The position numbers and the translations under genes were made by a program. Under the pieces are notes generated by a model. That model did not search any database. It worked only from the letters and a program-made list of their open reading frames with translations, and was not told the DNA's origin. From Panicum virgatum (lineage: Eukaryota > Streptophyta > Magnoliopsida > Poales > Poaceae), in NCBI RefSeq assembly GCF_016808335.1, contig NC_053150.1, forward strand, positions 24,572,538-24,636,537: DNA of 64,000 nucleotides, written 5' to 3'. This document shows, one piece after another, positions 33,371 through 44,287 of the stretch; the stretch's first letter is position 1; every line of letters starts with the position of its first letter.

Positions 33371-34834
33371 TGATAAGGACACGCCTACGATGCCCGAAAA
33401 TTTATCCCAATCTTTCACGGTACAAGAGAATAAGAAAATACTTTCTCTGAATTTTTAGTGAGGCTGATTCAATATTCAGATATGCTTATATTTGCCAATG
33501 AACAAGCGACCTCTAGCAGCAGCAGGTAATATCCGAGACAAAAATCCCACCAACGGTAGTGGCAGACAGCAGGTCACGGAGTTGACAAATTAATCTCGAT
33601 GCCAAAACTCAATAGCAAAATGCAGCGGACAGAGTAACAGCACTATGGCTTCAAACCAATAATTAAATCTTGATAAAAGTATACCTCACGGAAATGACTA
33701 CAAAGGTGGATCACGTCAGATACTTGCAAGTAGTAGATTCAATCCACGTAGCAGATAGAAGTTCTCCGACCCATACTCCAATTAGAGCACGATCCAGAGA
33801 GGGAATTCCGACGGGAATCGATACGAGCCCAAGAGAATTCAATTCCTTGTTCACGTATCCACGCAATCCGAGGAGGATCGGCAAGGTAGATGAGATCGGA
33901 CGGCGTCTCGCTGTTTGTAGGAGAAACCCTAGACAAGAGACACAAATAAAATACAATCTAATCTAAACTCCTTACAGGCCAGCACCTAGGCTTATATGTG
34001 CGCACAGGCACAAACCCAAAGTGCACGCAGGCACCAGACTCAAGTCCGACTCAAAGATGAATAGAAATAATATAATAATCCGGCAACAAAGCGAATTACC
34101 ATACTTAGCCTTCCTAATTAAAACTTAGCCTTCCTAATTGAAACCAAGCCACACGTATGAATTGAGTAGAGCAGCCAACAAACGCCATGCATGAAGAAAA
34201 CAATAAAATAATCCAGCAAGGATGCTAATCAATTCACGTTTGATTGATCTCCACGTGAACACTTCCAACAATGTGAATAATCCCTCCGGATTGTATCTCT
34301 TTCTTCTTGCGCAAATTATTAGCTCCACCAAATATTACCTTGCGTGCAATACTTGCAGTACTAGATAGAAAGCCTTTCTTCATAATATTTTGGTTCACAT
34401 CAAAACAAAATGCACCGAGCTTTATAACTGAAAGATTTTTCACATCATTACCGTCTGAATTTTTTGAATTATTGCACTTCTTTTTATCGACACAAGCTGC
34501 AATGATTTGAGGAGCCATGGACTCATCATCCTCTCCCCCTTGAAACAAAGCCGTCCTCGGCTTTGGCATATGCTCAACTGGCTTCTTCATCTTTGTATCT
34601 ATTATATTTTCGTCTTTCTTGCTGTGGTGCCCCACGAAATTAGAAAAAGAGCCAAACTTTATAGGAGATTTATTAGCATCACAGGATTCACCGAAATAAT
34701 TAATAATCACAGAAAAATTTCCCATGATGGCTAATGACTCATTGAATTGAGGATTGATGTCGGAAATCTTTTTTGCACTCTTGTCATGAATCACTGACTC
34801 ACTAGCAGCAGCAAGAGTAGGAATATTCACATCA
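33371..34834 (-). mobile_element. Solo LTR, 1464 bp, TSD TGCAC
   Basis: In + coordinates it runs from TGATAAGGACACGCC to ATTCACATCA, flanked by TGCAC on both sides (33366-33370 and 34835-34839). On the minus strand CATATAAGCCTAGG near 33990 resembles a TATA box, followed by a leader with AGGGTTTCTCC. The U3 part is protein-coding-like (next entry). No primer site or second LTR exists, so it is a recombined solo LTR of an unnamed family. Confidence 0.8.
34234..34834 (-). CDS. ORF filling the U3 region of the solo LTR, about 200 codons
   Basis: The frame is open from the first bases of the LTR (minus strand, 34834) to a stop at 34234. Segments include NIPTLAAASESVIHDKSAKK, PKPRTALFQGGEDDESMAPQ and KKEIQSGGIIHIVGSVHVEI. 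I know no domain for it. The purine tract near 34531-34545 (CAAGGGGGAGAGGA) looks like a polypurine tract inside the ORF, so the LTR could have captured the 3' end of a pol or env-like gene. Any start codon upstream belongs to flanking sequence and is meaningless. Confidence 0.4.
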
Positions 34835-35915
34835 TGCACCACCCGGACCGCGAGGTCCGCCCCATCGCCGCCGCTCGACCTCGACGCCGACGGACCCTGC
34901 GCCGCGTCTCCTTCCAATCTAGAGCATGGTGAGCACCACCCGGGCCCCCTGACCCCTTTGCGCTGGTTATTTCCGCCCGTAGCGCGTCCTAGGTGCCAGA
35001 GCACCGCACGACGGTGGGCCGCCGCCGCACGTAGCGCCACTCCGCCATGGCGAGCGCGCTACTGTGCAGTAGAACCCGCGCAAGCCACGCTCAGGACTGC
35101 CCTTGCAACACACGCCCTCACTGACTCGATCCCGCCCAGAACCCAGACCAGAAACACTGGAACGTGCGCATGCCGGCGAGCTCTACTGCGCCGAGCCGCC
35201 CCCACCGCCGCGCGCCCCTCTCCGCACCCCGCAGCACCGCGCTATCAACTCCAGTGGATTACGCATGCCACGCTCGTGCTGCCAGGCCAAACCTAGTCCA
35301 GAACCGAGCCCGGACAACCTAGATCGGCCCGCTCCGGCGAAGCCCCGCCGCGGGAGCTTCCGCTCTGGTGAGCAGCGCCGCCTCCCCCGCGTACCGTGGA
35401 TCTCAAGCGTTGGATCAAGATCCAATGGCGCACAGCCACCCGAGCCGAGTCAAAGGACCCGGATACCGGTCAGCGCCTGGCTATTTTGTTAAAGAGCCCT
35501 CGGGCTTTTGCCAAATCAACCCGCAGTCCAGGCTTACTCAAAAGTATTTCAATCCAAGCCCTGTTTTTTATCGTTTTAACCCCTGAGCTTTCCCAAATTA
35601 GTACCCGCCGTCCAATAAGGGCCTTTTTGCGCGTCAGCCCTCGGACCTTTCTAGTTTTTTATGTTTTAGTCCTCGGTTTTGCCCAGAAACCCCCTGAAAC
35701 TCTAGTTTTCTTACAAATAGGTCCCTGGAACTTGTTTTTGGCCTAGATTTTGCGTTTTAGCTCCGTTTTAGGCGGTCTTTTTGTAACGCGTAGAATAGTT
35801 CTAGCATAGTTTTGTTTGCTGTTTTCATGTATTGTTGTACTGTTTCTTAGTTTTTGCTCTTGTTTGCATGTATGTTTAAGTTGTGTATTGTTTTTGGCCA
35901 TGTGAACGTGAGTAG

Positions 35916-37105
35916 ACGTTGATCCATCTGAGGAGCCCCAGTACCAGTACCCGGAGCAGCCATCTTCAGACCAGTTTGAGCAGTAGCAGGAGCAGTTTGA
36001 GGAAGGCAAGTATAACATGAGCAACACCTATCACTTTAAATACATTTTCATACTGCATTTTAATACTGTATGCCTATAAGGACTTTCCTAGCCACTTTAT
36101 ATGCTTTATATATATCCTTTGGGTTGCATTTTGGTAAGTTGTGCTAGGTGCCGCGCTATAACACACTTAGTCCTTTTTAATTAATTTGAATAATGGTATA
36201 TGCAACTTAATTCTGAGAGTGGCCCGTTTGAGGGGTTCACGTCTCGTTAAAATTGGTTTTTGTTAGAAACATGGTTTAGGGGGCCAGCACGGTGCTTAGT
36301 GCTTGGTTGGCCACTCTCCATAAGGACCGGTTCATAGAGCGACAACCTGGGACAACAGCGCTAACACAAGACTGGAATAGGACGGTCTTGGCTTACTAAT
36401 TAGGTCTTTTTGGTTTGGAATAACTTACCTGCGGGGCAAAGGGTGGTAAGCTTCAATGGTCCCTGCTCCTCTGGCTTGGTCTGTGCTTGGTTTGCGCACC
36501 TATGCTTGTACCCCCATGAGGTGGGCCCCATCGTCGCCGATCCAACTCTTCGCGGTTACGCCTTGCCAACGAGATTCTTTGTAACGGCCTCGTAGTGAGT
36601 TTGCTAGTCATCTCACCTAAGGAAGTGTGATGAACAACTGGCGTAGCTCACGACTTGTGGGTAAAGATGTGCAACCTCTGCAGAGTGTAAAACTGGTATA
36701 CTAGCTGTGCTCACGGTCATGAGCGGCCCAGATCCTCCTTTTGATTAGTGGGGTTATCTTCCTTTGGTTAGGAGGGTTTCCCTGGGTGGCTTGGTTTGGT
36801 ATGGTTCTCAGTAGTATCATGATTAATTTTGATTAATTACTATGTAACTGGGATTATGATAATTCATCAACTTGTAGTAAATAGCTTTAATAAAATTTTG
36901 CCAAGATTAAAAGCTAATGCAGTTGAGTCAGCCAACCTTAGAGCCTCATAGTTTGTGTTCTACTTGTTGAGTACAAGTTGTGTACTCACACTTGCCTTCT
37001 CTACTCTTTTTCCTCTTGTCCTTTTTGGGGATACTCTACTGCTGCTCAGTTCCTGCCGACGCGAGGGAGTTCATCCGGAGCTACCAGGAGTACGAGGACT
37101 TCTAG
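35916..37105 (+). pseudogene. Spliced small ORF in Tekay-like LTR of the chimera
   Basis: Exon 35916-36005 follows GTGAGTAG and encodes EEPQYQYPEQPSS-type sequence. Its donor is GGAAG|GCAAGT. The intron is 36006-37049 (1044 bp) with acceptor CTGCTGCTCAG. Last exon: 37050-37105, REFIRSYQEYEDF then TAG. The frame is kept across the splice, as in the Tekay LTR. One in-frame TAG interrupts the first exon (near 35985; CAG to TAG). Confidence 0.5.
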
Positions 37106-37354
37106 GCGTTCGTCTCCCGGTCGACGTCCCTGTGACGCCCAGCTTCCGAGTTTCGTACTTGTACTTTACGCTTCTGCTGTATCAGACATTTTGTCATTAA
37201 TGTAATAAATAACATTCGTATTCGCTTTATTATATCTTTTTATGTGATATGTTCTGTGATATACGGTTCATTCTGTTGTATATACGTGTGACTTGATCCT
37301 GGCACGTATATGATTGCTCAGTTTATGTTCTTTAATAAACCGGGTGTTCCAGAA

Positions 37355-37366
37355 TGGTATCAGAGC
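37355..37366 (+). other. Primer-binding site, initiator tRNA-Met, of the chimera
   Basis: TGGTATCAGAGC three bases after the LTR end. Tekay and Cassandra elements both use this primer, so the site itself does not tell which parent supplied it. Confidence 0.9.
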
Positions 37367-37660
37367 TGACTCTCGCGGTTTCACGGGCACGTACGGGCGT
37401 AAGTGCGGAGGCATGAGCACGGGCGCGTGGGGGCTTAGATGCCACCGACATGTGCACGGTCGCGTGGCGGGTCAGTGCGCGGGCATCTGGGATGCGCCGT
37501 GGGCACTGGACGCACGGATGTGGCACAGGGACCGTTGGCACTGGACGGACGGACGTGGCACATGGGCTGCTGGCACTAGACGTACGGGATGTGGCCAAGA
37601 GAGGACGTTCCTGGCATGGGATTGACCGACGAGGACGTCGGTCTCTTAATGGGGTGAGCA
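37367..37660 (+). other. Cassandra-like non-coding interior
   Basis: 294 bp, GC-rich, with repeated GGCACTGGACG and GTGGCAC words and no meaningful ORF. It ends GGGGTGAGCA just before the LTR, which can act as polypurine tract. The length fits a TRIM element. Confidence 0.6.
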
Positions 37661-37940
37661 TGTGACACCCCGGCCCAGGGCTTAATAGGATTAATAGGAT
37701 ACTCATACCAACAAGTTGCAACTTCTTTTCCGGAAGCCGGTCTCCAAAGAACTCCGAGGTTAAGCGTGCTTGGCCCGGAGCAATTTGGGGATGGGTGACC
37801 GACCCGGAAGTTATTCCCGGGTGCGCACGAGTGAGGACAAAGTGTGTAGAAAAGACCTGTGTTGGTCTGTGAGGGCAGTCTATGTCCTAGAAAGCTGTCA
37901 GATGTAAGCGGGCCCGGCCTCGGGGAGGCGAGACGTTACA
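37661..37940 (+). repeat. Cassandra-type LTR carrying 5S rRNA sequence
   Basis: 280 bp, TGTGACACCCCGG to GACGTTACA. Positions about 37695-37830 resemble 5S rRNA, including the internal pol III control region: CTCCGAGGTTAAGCGTGCTT, GGATGGGTGACC and GGAAGT. Cassandra TRIMs are defined by such LTRs. The 5S part is an element module and not a functional rRNA gene. Confidence 0.85.
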
Positions 37941-37945
37941 TCGAT

Positions 37946-39606
37946 GGAGTAGATGGAGTTTCACGGTCAATAGAGGAATGCATTAAAATTACATAATCTG
38001 CCCTTGGCTCATCTACATCTTAGCAAAACCCAGAAGTGTTGAACCCACCACAGGAACGGTCGGGTGATATACTCTCAGGGATCGATCGAGTAGATTCCAA
38101 GCTCGCTGATGGCATTAAGATGGCTGAAGGCACTCTACAAAACACCAAGCATAAATCGGGAGGAGGAATCTATGGGAGATCTAGAAAGACAAACCCCCGG
38201 CGTGTTCGGATGGGACTGTCATTCTCCAGGAAACCTCAGAACCCTTCACCGAAACCTGCTCACATTCAGACTCCTGAACCAACCAAGTCCCTGTTCGATC
38301 AAGATTTTGATCAATTCATGAACAGCCTCGACAACTTTGAACCATTCGATGATCTCGAAAACTGGTCCAACAACGTCGACTTGTTCATGAACACTATGGC
38401 CAACCCACCCTAGCATGGCGACATCCTTTAGGAATTGGCCAAACTCAAAAAGGGAAAAGCCAAAGCTCTAGAACAATCCAGCAAATCGATTTTTGACAGA
38501 CCCTGGATTAAGGAGCCTGAAGGACTGACTCCCACCCAATCATGGCTACATTGGATGAACAAGAACGCCCTCCGCGTAGAGACAGGCATCCCGCTTCTAG
38601 CCCACCCAAAGCACACATACTCTAAAATCGGTGGATTAACCGATTCCGACTCCGAGTACTCTTCCAACTCAGAGGACGAGCTGGATGACCTAATCTAGTA
38701 CAGCAAACAAGTCGAGTCCAACTCGCCTAAGAATTCCAAGTCCGATCAGGACTCCCTCCCAAACTTGGTCATATATGCAACGCCGCAGGGACGGACAGTG
38801 CACCTGAAGGAGACACAAGATCATAACGCCTCCGGCTCTCAGCCAACAGATCTACCCTTCCAGCAGAGCACTCCACTAGACCCATCCTTAAGCAAACAAA
38901 ACCAAGAGATTCAAGATCTTTGCCGTGAAATCCTCATGGTTCGCATCTCCGAAGTCCAGAAACCTTAGGATGACTCCACAGAGCGTCTCAATCTCGACAA
39001 CTATAATTCTGATGATTTCGACGAGTATCTTTCCGACAACATGAAAACTACTCCCCCCACGATCACAGAAGCCCAAGCCACTACCAAGCAAGATCCGCCT
39101 GCACCTCCTCCAACAGTAACAATCACGGTGCAATTGGAAGAGCAGCAGCCAGCAGAAGATCTTAACGAGCGTCGTCGCCTGCTTAACCAGAAGAGGGCGT
39201 TCAGGCGTCAGCGCCTCGCCAACCGCTAGCAAGAGCAGTAGGGCGACAACTACGACTACTCCAATTGCGCCCTCCGTAGCGTGGTCAACATTGGTCGTGA
39301 CGCGCGCAACGTCATCATCTCATGGAGAAAAAGGAATGCGAGGAAATAGAGGCTTACAACCCTTCTTCCAACTACCGCATCCCAGCAAATGCTTCTGCAT
39401 CCTTCAAGAAGCACAAGCCGGCAAGTACCCGTCCCCAGGGTAAACCGCGCACCCAACATCATGGAGAAACATCTCTCGGCGGAGACAGGATCAACAAGAC
39501 ACTCCTATGCAAGTGCTTCATGCACCCAATGAGCTCTCACACGATCTTCGAGTGCGATTCACTCCGCAAGGCACCACTCCTAAAGGAGACCTTACCTAAA
39601 ATCTAG
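37946..39606 (+). pseudogene. gag-like ORF of T6, second part
   Basis: It continues the T6 gag after the chimera. Recognisable pieces are LSGIDRVDSKLADGIKMAEG (38070-38130), LDNFEPFDDLENWSNNVDLF (38328-38390), TPTQSWLHWMNKNALRVETG (38530-38590), an acidic Ser-rich stretch, RRRLLNQKRAFRRQR, and a C-terminal C/H cluster (CKCFMHPMSSHTIFEC, about 39510-39555) that may be a degenerate zinc finger. At least five stops or frame changes break it. No protease or RT follows, so T6 is gag-only and non-autonomous. Confidence 0.65.
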
Positions 39607-39890
39607 TTGACTACCATATCGACTAGTTTTACCATCGAATAATTTTATTAAGTTATGTAAACCATTGCTCACGTCTAACGGGCAAGGGGTAGGTCTTAAG
39701 AGTCAGAGTCTATCATTTTACAATTGCTGTAATCTTGACAAAATTTCAATAAAAGTTGATTTCTTCCTAAATCGACTACTTGGCTCTCGCTCATCTGGCC
39801 AATACCCCATCATAAACACCACTCTGAAAGATATGCTCAGCACTAGATCAGCAATCCAGTAGTTTTATGGTTTACCCCGAGTGTTCTTAC
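39607..39890 (+). other. T6 sequence between gag and the tandem repeats
   Basis: This stretch is AT-rich, with 'CGACTAGTTTT' and 'AATCGACTACTTGGC'. It has no ORF of value and no pol. Confidence 0.5.
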
Positions 39891-40985
39891 GACATTTTCC
39901 TCTTGGATAACCCGACGGGGTTCATACCTAACAGACTTGTCTTAAGGATTACTCCAGTCCTTGGTTAGGACACCCTACTCGCTGGCTCGAGTAGGTTTTG
40001 GATACTCTTCTAATATTTTCGTCTTGGATAACCCGATGGGGTTCATACCTAACAGACTTGTCCTAATAGTTACTCCAGTCCTTGGTTAGGACGCCCTACT
40101 CGCTGGCTCGAGTAGGTTTTGGATATCCTTTCGACATTTTCGTCTTGGATAACCCGACGGGGTTCATACCTAAGAGACTTGTCTTAAGGATTACTCCAGT
40201 CCTTGGATAGGACACCCTACTCGCTGGCTCGAGTAGGTTTTGGATACTCTTCCAACATTTTCGTCTTGGATAACCCGACAGGGTTCATACCTAACAGACT
40301 TGTCCTAATAGTTACTCCAGTCCTTGGTTAGGACACCCTACTTGCTGGCTCGAGTAGGTTTTGGATATCCTTTCGATATTTTCATCTTGGATAACCCGAC
40401 GGGGTTCATACCTAACAGACTTGTCTTAAGGATTACTCCAGTCCTTGGTTAGGACACCCTACTCGCTAGCTCGAGTAGGTTTTGGATACTCTTCCAACAT
40501 TTTCGTCTTGGATAACCCGACAGGGTTCATACCTAACAGACTTGTCCTAAGAGTTACTCCAGTCCTTGGTTAGGACACCCTACTTGCTGGCTCGAGTAGG
40601 TTTTGGATATCCTTTTGATATTTTCATCTTGGATAACCCGACGGGGTTCATACCTAACAGACTTGTCTTAAGGATTACTCCAGTCCTTGGTTAGGACACC
40701 CTACTTGCTGACTCGAGTAGGTTTTGGATATTCTTTCGACATTTTTGTCTTGGGTAACATGACGAGGTTTACCCTAACAGACTAGTCGTTCGAATTACTC
40801 CAGTCCTTGTATAGGACACCTTACTCGCCCTACTTGAGTAAGTTTTGGATATTTCTAAAATATTTACGTCTTGGTTAACTCGATGGAGTTCATCCTAACA
40901 GTTCTATTTTAGAAATCAATCCAGTCCTAGTATAGGACATACTACTCGCTGTATCGAGTAGTTTGGGATATAAAAGTTGAATGCT
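39891..40985 (+). repeat. Tandem repeat, 121-bp monomer, nine units, dimeric higher-order structure
   Basis: TCTTGGATAAC begins units at 39901, 40022, 40143, 40264, 40385, 40506 and 40627, and diverged units at 40748 and 40869: spacing exactly 121 bp each time. Odd units carry CTTAAGGATTACTCC and GGATACTCTTC; even units carry CCTAATAGTTACTCC (or CCTAAGAG) and GGATATCCTTT. The real period of recent amplification is therefore 242 bp. Every unit contains CTCGAGTAGG. The repeat sits in the 3' region of T6. Confidence 0.95.
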
Positions 40986-41711
40986 ACTTGGGTGACCACA
41001 CGAGGTCTATCCCAATTAGTCAACTATGAAATTTCCCTAAAGAGCATAAAATGAAGTTCTTGATACTCTAAAATAGGTTAATATGAGTCTCTAGCTTGCT
41101 CAGACCACTAATGGAGTCTCAACTACAGAACCTTTTTCCCTCGAGTACTTGATGAGTGTTACTCGCTTGCTCGAGATACAAAAAGTGTTATGTTTTCCCT
41201 TAGTACTCCGAGTAGTTGTCGAGAGCCTCCTGTTCACCTATCTATCAAAGAACATCTAAGCTCCTAACTCTCCAAATACTCGACAAGAGTTTTCCCCCGC
41301 TGGATAATGAAACCCACAAGAGCATCGCTCTAGGGCATTTCTTCTTACAAAGAAATTTGGGTTAAGCTACGGCTTAAAATACCCTCTCATAAAGCGCTTT
41401 TCCCACTTGGTTAATCCGGCGGGATTCAATCCTAACCGGGCAGCACTGGAGTTCTGATTAGAACCTCATAACTCGATCCTGTTTGAGAATACTTTGCCTC
41501 TTAAGGCACGCATGGATACATCTCTCCGTATCCACTATCACGATTGAGTAGGCGTGGTGCCGCCAGAACTCATGACTTTCGAGTACAATTATTCGACACA
41601 TCAAAGGATAGCATAATTCTACCATAAAGCAAGTACTTAATATTACACAAATATTCAACATTTGTCAAAGTACTAGTGGCCCAGACGCCAAATAAATCTC
41701 ACATACAAAGT
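40986..41711 (+). other. T6 3' region with decayed repeat units
   Basis: Echoes of the monomer recur (CTTGGTTAATCCGGCGGGATTC near 41410, CTCGAGTACTTGATG near 41140) with poor spacing. No ORF above 70 codons. Confidence 0.5.
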
Positions 41712-42154
41712 TCAAGGAGACTCAGGCTTGCTCAGAGCCTCCACTATCTGGTCAGCCACCACGAAGGCTTCTTGCAAATACTGATTGAACTGTGCATTAG
41801 TACAATCAGACTTTGCGCCCTTCCCAAGTGCATCAAGAGGAGTCTGTGGCCAGTAGGACTTCACCAACCCGAGTACATGTTCCACGTACTGTCGGGTGGT
41901 GGTGGAGACGTACCTTTCGAAACTTTCGGGTACTTTTCGAAGGTTCCCGGCCAAAGTGAGTGATTCGTCTTCATTCCCTTCCGGGAGGTCCACAATCTCT
42001 GCCACGTCTTGAGTAGCATCCCTCACATGCCTTAGCTCTACAAGCTCCTGCTGCATCAAGTCCCGAGACTCTGACAGCTCCTTGAGTTGCTTCAGAATTC
42101 TCACAGCCTCTCGGTCAGAGTCGTCCTTGATCCTCTTGAGCTTTTCAATTTCAT
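41712..42154 (-). pseudogene. Antisense gene of T6, last exon
   Basis: This minus-strand exon is open for 130 codons from its first ATG and slightly longer from the acceptor TGAAATACAG|ATG (intron side 42155). It encodes a coiled-coil-like helix (ILKQLKELSESRDLMQQELV) and then YVEHVLGLVKSYWPQTPLDA and a C-terminal YLQEAFVVADQIVEAL. It lies antisense to T6, in the place corresponding to the PF04195-like gene of T2, and probably is the C-terminal exon of that protein. Upstream exons are lost with the right end of T6 near 42350. Confidence 0.6.
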
Positions 42155-42339
42155 CTGTATTTCAGTACAAAAGAATCTTTAGATCCAGTACCAAGCTTTC
42201 CTCAATCTTTAACAATTTTGAGCAAGCTGTGTCTTTTGAGCCCCTTATTTCAACTCTTTTGAGTGGAGGTATGGGTCTTGTTTTTTTTTCATTGCTTCTG
42301 CTCCTTTTTTTTAAGAAGATGACCCATACTCCATGAGGA

Positions 42340-42380
42340 TAGAGTTATTGGAAGGGAGCATTGCTTGGATAGACCATTCG
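42340..42380. other. Junction between T6 and Athila element A1
   Basis: T6's intron sequence fades out and A1's 3' sequence fades in without an LTR terminus or duplication. Neither T6's nor A1's 3' LTR is present. I read it as a deletion breakpoint. Confidence 0.4.
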
Positions 42381-43385
42381 AGATGGATAGGTTCACTATG
42401 GAGATATTGGGTTTTGTTGTGAGGGAATTGTCTAGCGATGGTGGATATCAATACCCAGAGTAGGTTATTGACATGCCAGACATTTTGAGGCTAGAAAAAC
42501 AATGGGTACACAAAGGAGAAAGATCGATAGATGACAAGTACCTTCCTCGAATGAACTCACCATTCGGCAAAGCTCAAAATAACTCAAGATAGCTTAAATA
42601 GGTTCATATGATAAAACATTATGGCTCTGTAAACCAAAGGGGAATTCTTTACCATGTTTTATTTTAAAGAAATTCCGAGAGGTTTCCTACTAGAGCATGC
42701 AATTTTATTCCGATTCGAGCCATCTCAAATCTCACAACAACTTAGACTAGGAAATCAAGCTCATGCTCCCACTCAAACCAGATTTTAGTGGAACTACTTA
42801 TGTGCCAACTAGTTCAAGTACTAGGAGAGTAAACAGTTGTATACGAGGCACTTGCAAAGCATGGACAGAGCAACTATTCATCATTTCCATGATAAGAGCT
42901 TACACGAATTTCCACACATAAAAGCTGGGAGTTTTATTCAAAGCATGAAACACATTTTTTTTGCTTTAATTTATTTATTTTGTTTTCATTTTTATTTTAT
43001 TTTATACTTTTATTTTTTTTGAGATTTTGAATGATTTAAACTAACTATAATTTGTTTTGACACAAGACGAAAGGATAGGTCGGATGACTTACCTGGATAC
43101 ATGGGCACTCCCCCAAGCTTGAATGAAGCTCAGTAGGTCTTCCATCTTGGTCGATTTTTTTTGTATGCAATGTAAAGAATGCATTTGCAAAAATTTAAAC
43201 ATGCCATGATGAGAAAGGGAAGACTATGCAAGAATATAAACTATCCTATATGCAAATGCAGGAATGGATAACTACCACGTACCTCATGGCAAGGGCTCGA
43301 GTTTCTCGTCCTGAGCGAGACTATCCATAACTTGGGTTTGGTCGTCGTCACTTGATGGAGACATTGGTTGTGACGCTTTCTTCTG
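42360..43385 (-). other. A1 3' non-coding region
   Basis: AT-rich, with a long T run at 42960-43020. No ORF or repeat of note except the purine-rich AAGCTTGGGGGAG on the minus strand. Confidence 0.5.
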
Positions 43386-44278
43386 CTACACCTTTCGTGT
43401 AGGTAGAGTTACTTCGATCTCTTTCTTCCCAAATTCCAGAAAATTCTTATGCTGGATATTCCGCTTTGCGTTCCGTTGGTTATACACCTTAATCTCCTCT
43501 CGAGTTCGAAGATTCTCCACGAAATCGATGAGGGAATATGACTTCTCCAGCTCTTTCACGGATTCCTTTCGGTTGAAACTTTTGATCTGTGAGCATCTTT
43601 CATCCTTCGGTTTCAAACCGAATCTCTCCTTCTGCCCATTGATGTTGAGTTGGATTACTCCAACTCCCGCATCAATGTGTGCGGTTGTCATGCTCAAGAA
43701 TGGCCTCCCCAATATGAGAGGGATCCCAGTGTCGATTTTCATGTCGAGAATGACAAAATCAACAGTGATAAAGAAATTTCATATTTCACCGGAATATCCT
43801 TGGCGATTCCCGCGAGATGACGAACTGATTGGTCTGCTAGCTGCAAACACATGGCAGTAGGAGCAAGCGCATGATGGTTAAGTTTATCATAGATTACGTT
43901 TGGCATGACGCTGATGCTTGCTCGCAGATCGCAAAGAGTGTGCTTAAATTGTTGAGATCTGATGGAACATGTGATGTTGGGGCATCCTGGTTTCTTCTTC
44001 TTCTCCAGGAGAGGATTGAGTATAGCTGTTCTACACTCATCCGTAAGCTGCACGACCTCGGTGGTCGGCAGGACCCTCTAATTGCCAAGGATATCCTTGA
44101 GATACTTGGCGTACATGGGAACCTGCATAGTATAAAGAAGCGGTATGTTGCCATAAAACTTCTTAGTTACCTTGGAGAACTTGCCGAATTGCTCGTCGGC
44201 CACCGGCTTCCTTCTCCGCTCTAGAAATGGTAATATGGTTGTATCGTGACAGTCCCGTGAAGATCTAGGGGGTTCCAC
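43386..44278 (-). pseudogene. A1 protease region, frameshifted
   Basis: On the minus strand: LEKKKKPGCPNITCSI, then LCDLRASISVMPNVIYDKLN, where related elements have DLGAS around the catalytic Asp. The Gly to Arg change would inactivate the enzyme. After a frame change near 43740 it continues TGIPLILGRPFLSMTTAHID and ends KKEIEVTLPTRKV at 43386. No RT follows. Confidence 0.7.
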
Positions 44279-44287
44279 GGGGTCTTC

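Larger units (their letters stand above)
32205..37351 (+). repeat. Tekay-like 5' LTR of the chimeric element, with nested insertion
   Basis: Without the 1464-bp solo LTR and its duplication it is about 3.68 kb. The order matches the reverse complement of 13721-17166: AT-rich start, TTTGAATTCAAATTTGAATT, GC-rich block (32450-35470), 'cagtccagg' words, spliced small ORF, TATCAGACATT and ACGTGTGACTTGATCCTGGC near the end. The GC block is well diverged, so it is a sister family and not a copy of the element at 13721. It ends GGGTGTTCCA, one substitution from the usual GTTACA. Confidence 0.85.
32205..37940 (+). mobile_element. Chimeric retroelement: Tekay-like 5' LTR, Cassandra-type interior and 3' LTR
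   Basis: It starts TGTAACACCC and ends GACGTTACA. TCGAT flanks both sides (32200-32204 and 37941-37945), and the interrupted gag of T6 continues exactly across one TCGAT. Inside are a Tekay-like LTR (32205-37351), the primer site TGGTATCAGAGC (37355-37366), 294 bp of non-coding interior, a purine-rich tract and a 280-bp LTR carrying 5S rRNA sequence. No ORF encodes any retroelement protein, so it was mobilised in trans. The mismatch of the two LTRs is the remarkable point. Confidence 0.8.

Noticed and set aside
34234..35040. 268-codon ORF as one gene
   Set aside because: Its first quarter lies in the GC-rich Tekay-like LTR and the rest in the solo LTR. The TGCAC duplication at 34835-34839 marks the border, so the joined ORF is accidental.
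37695..37830. A functional 5S rRNA gene
   Set aside because: It matches 5S only in part, has many substitutions and an altered 5' half, and lies wholly inside a 280-bp LTR with LTR ends. It is the Cassandra module.
39901..40985. CRISPR-like regular array
   Set aside because: There are no short repeats with unique spacers. Whole 121-bp units are repeated, and the surroundings are plant retroelement sequence.
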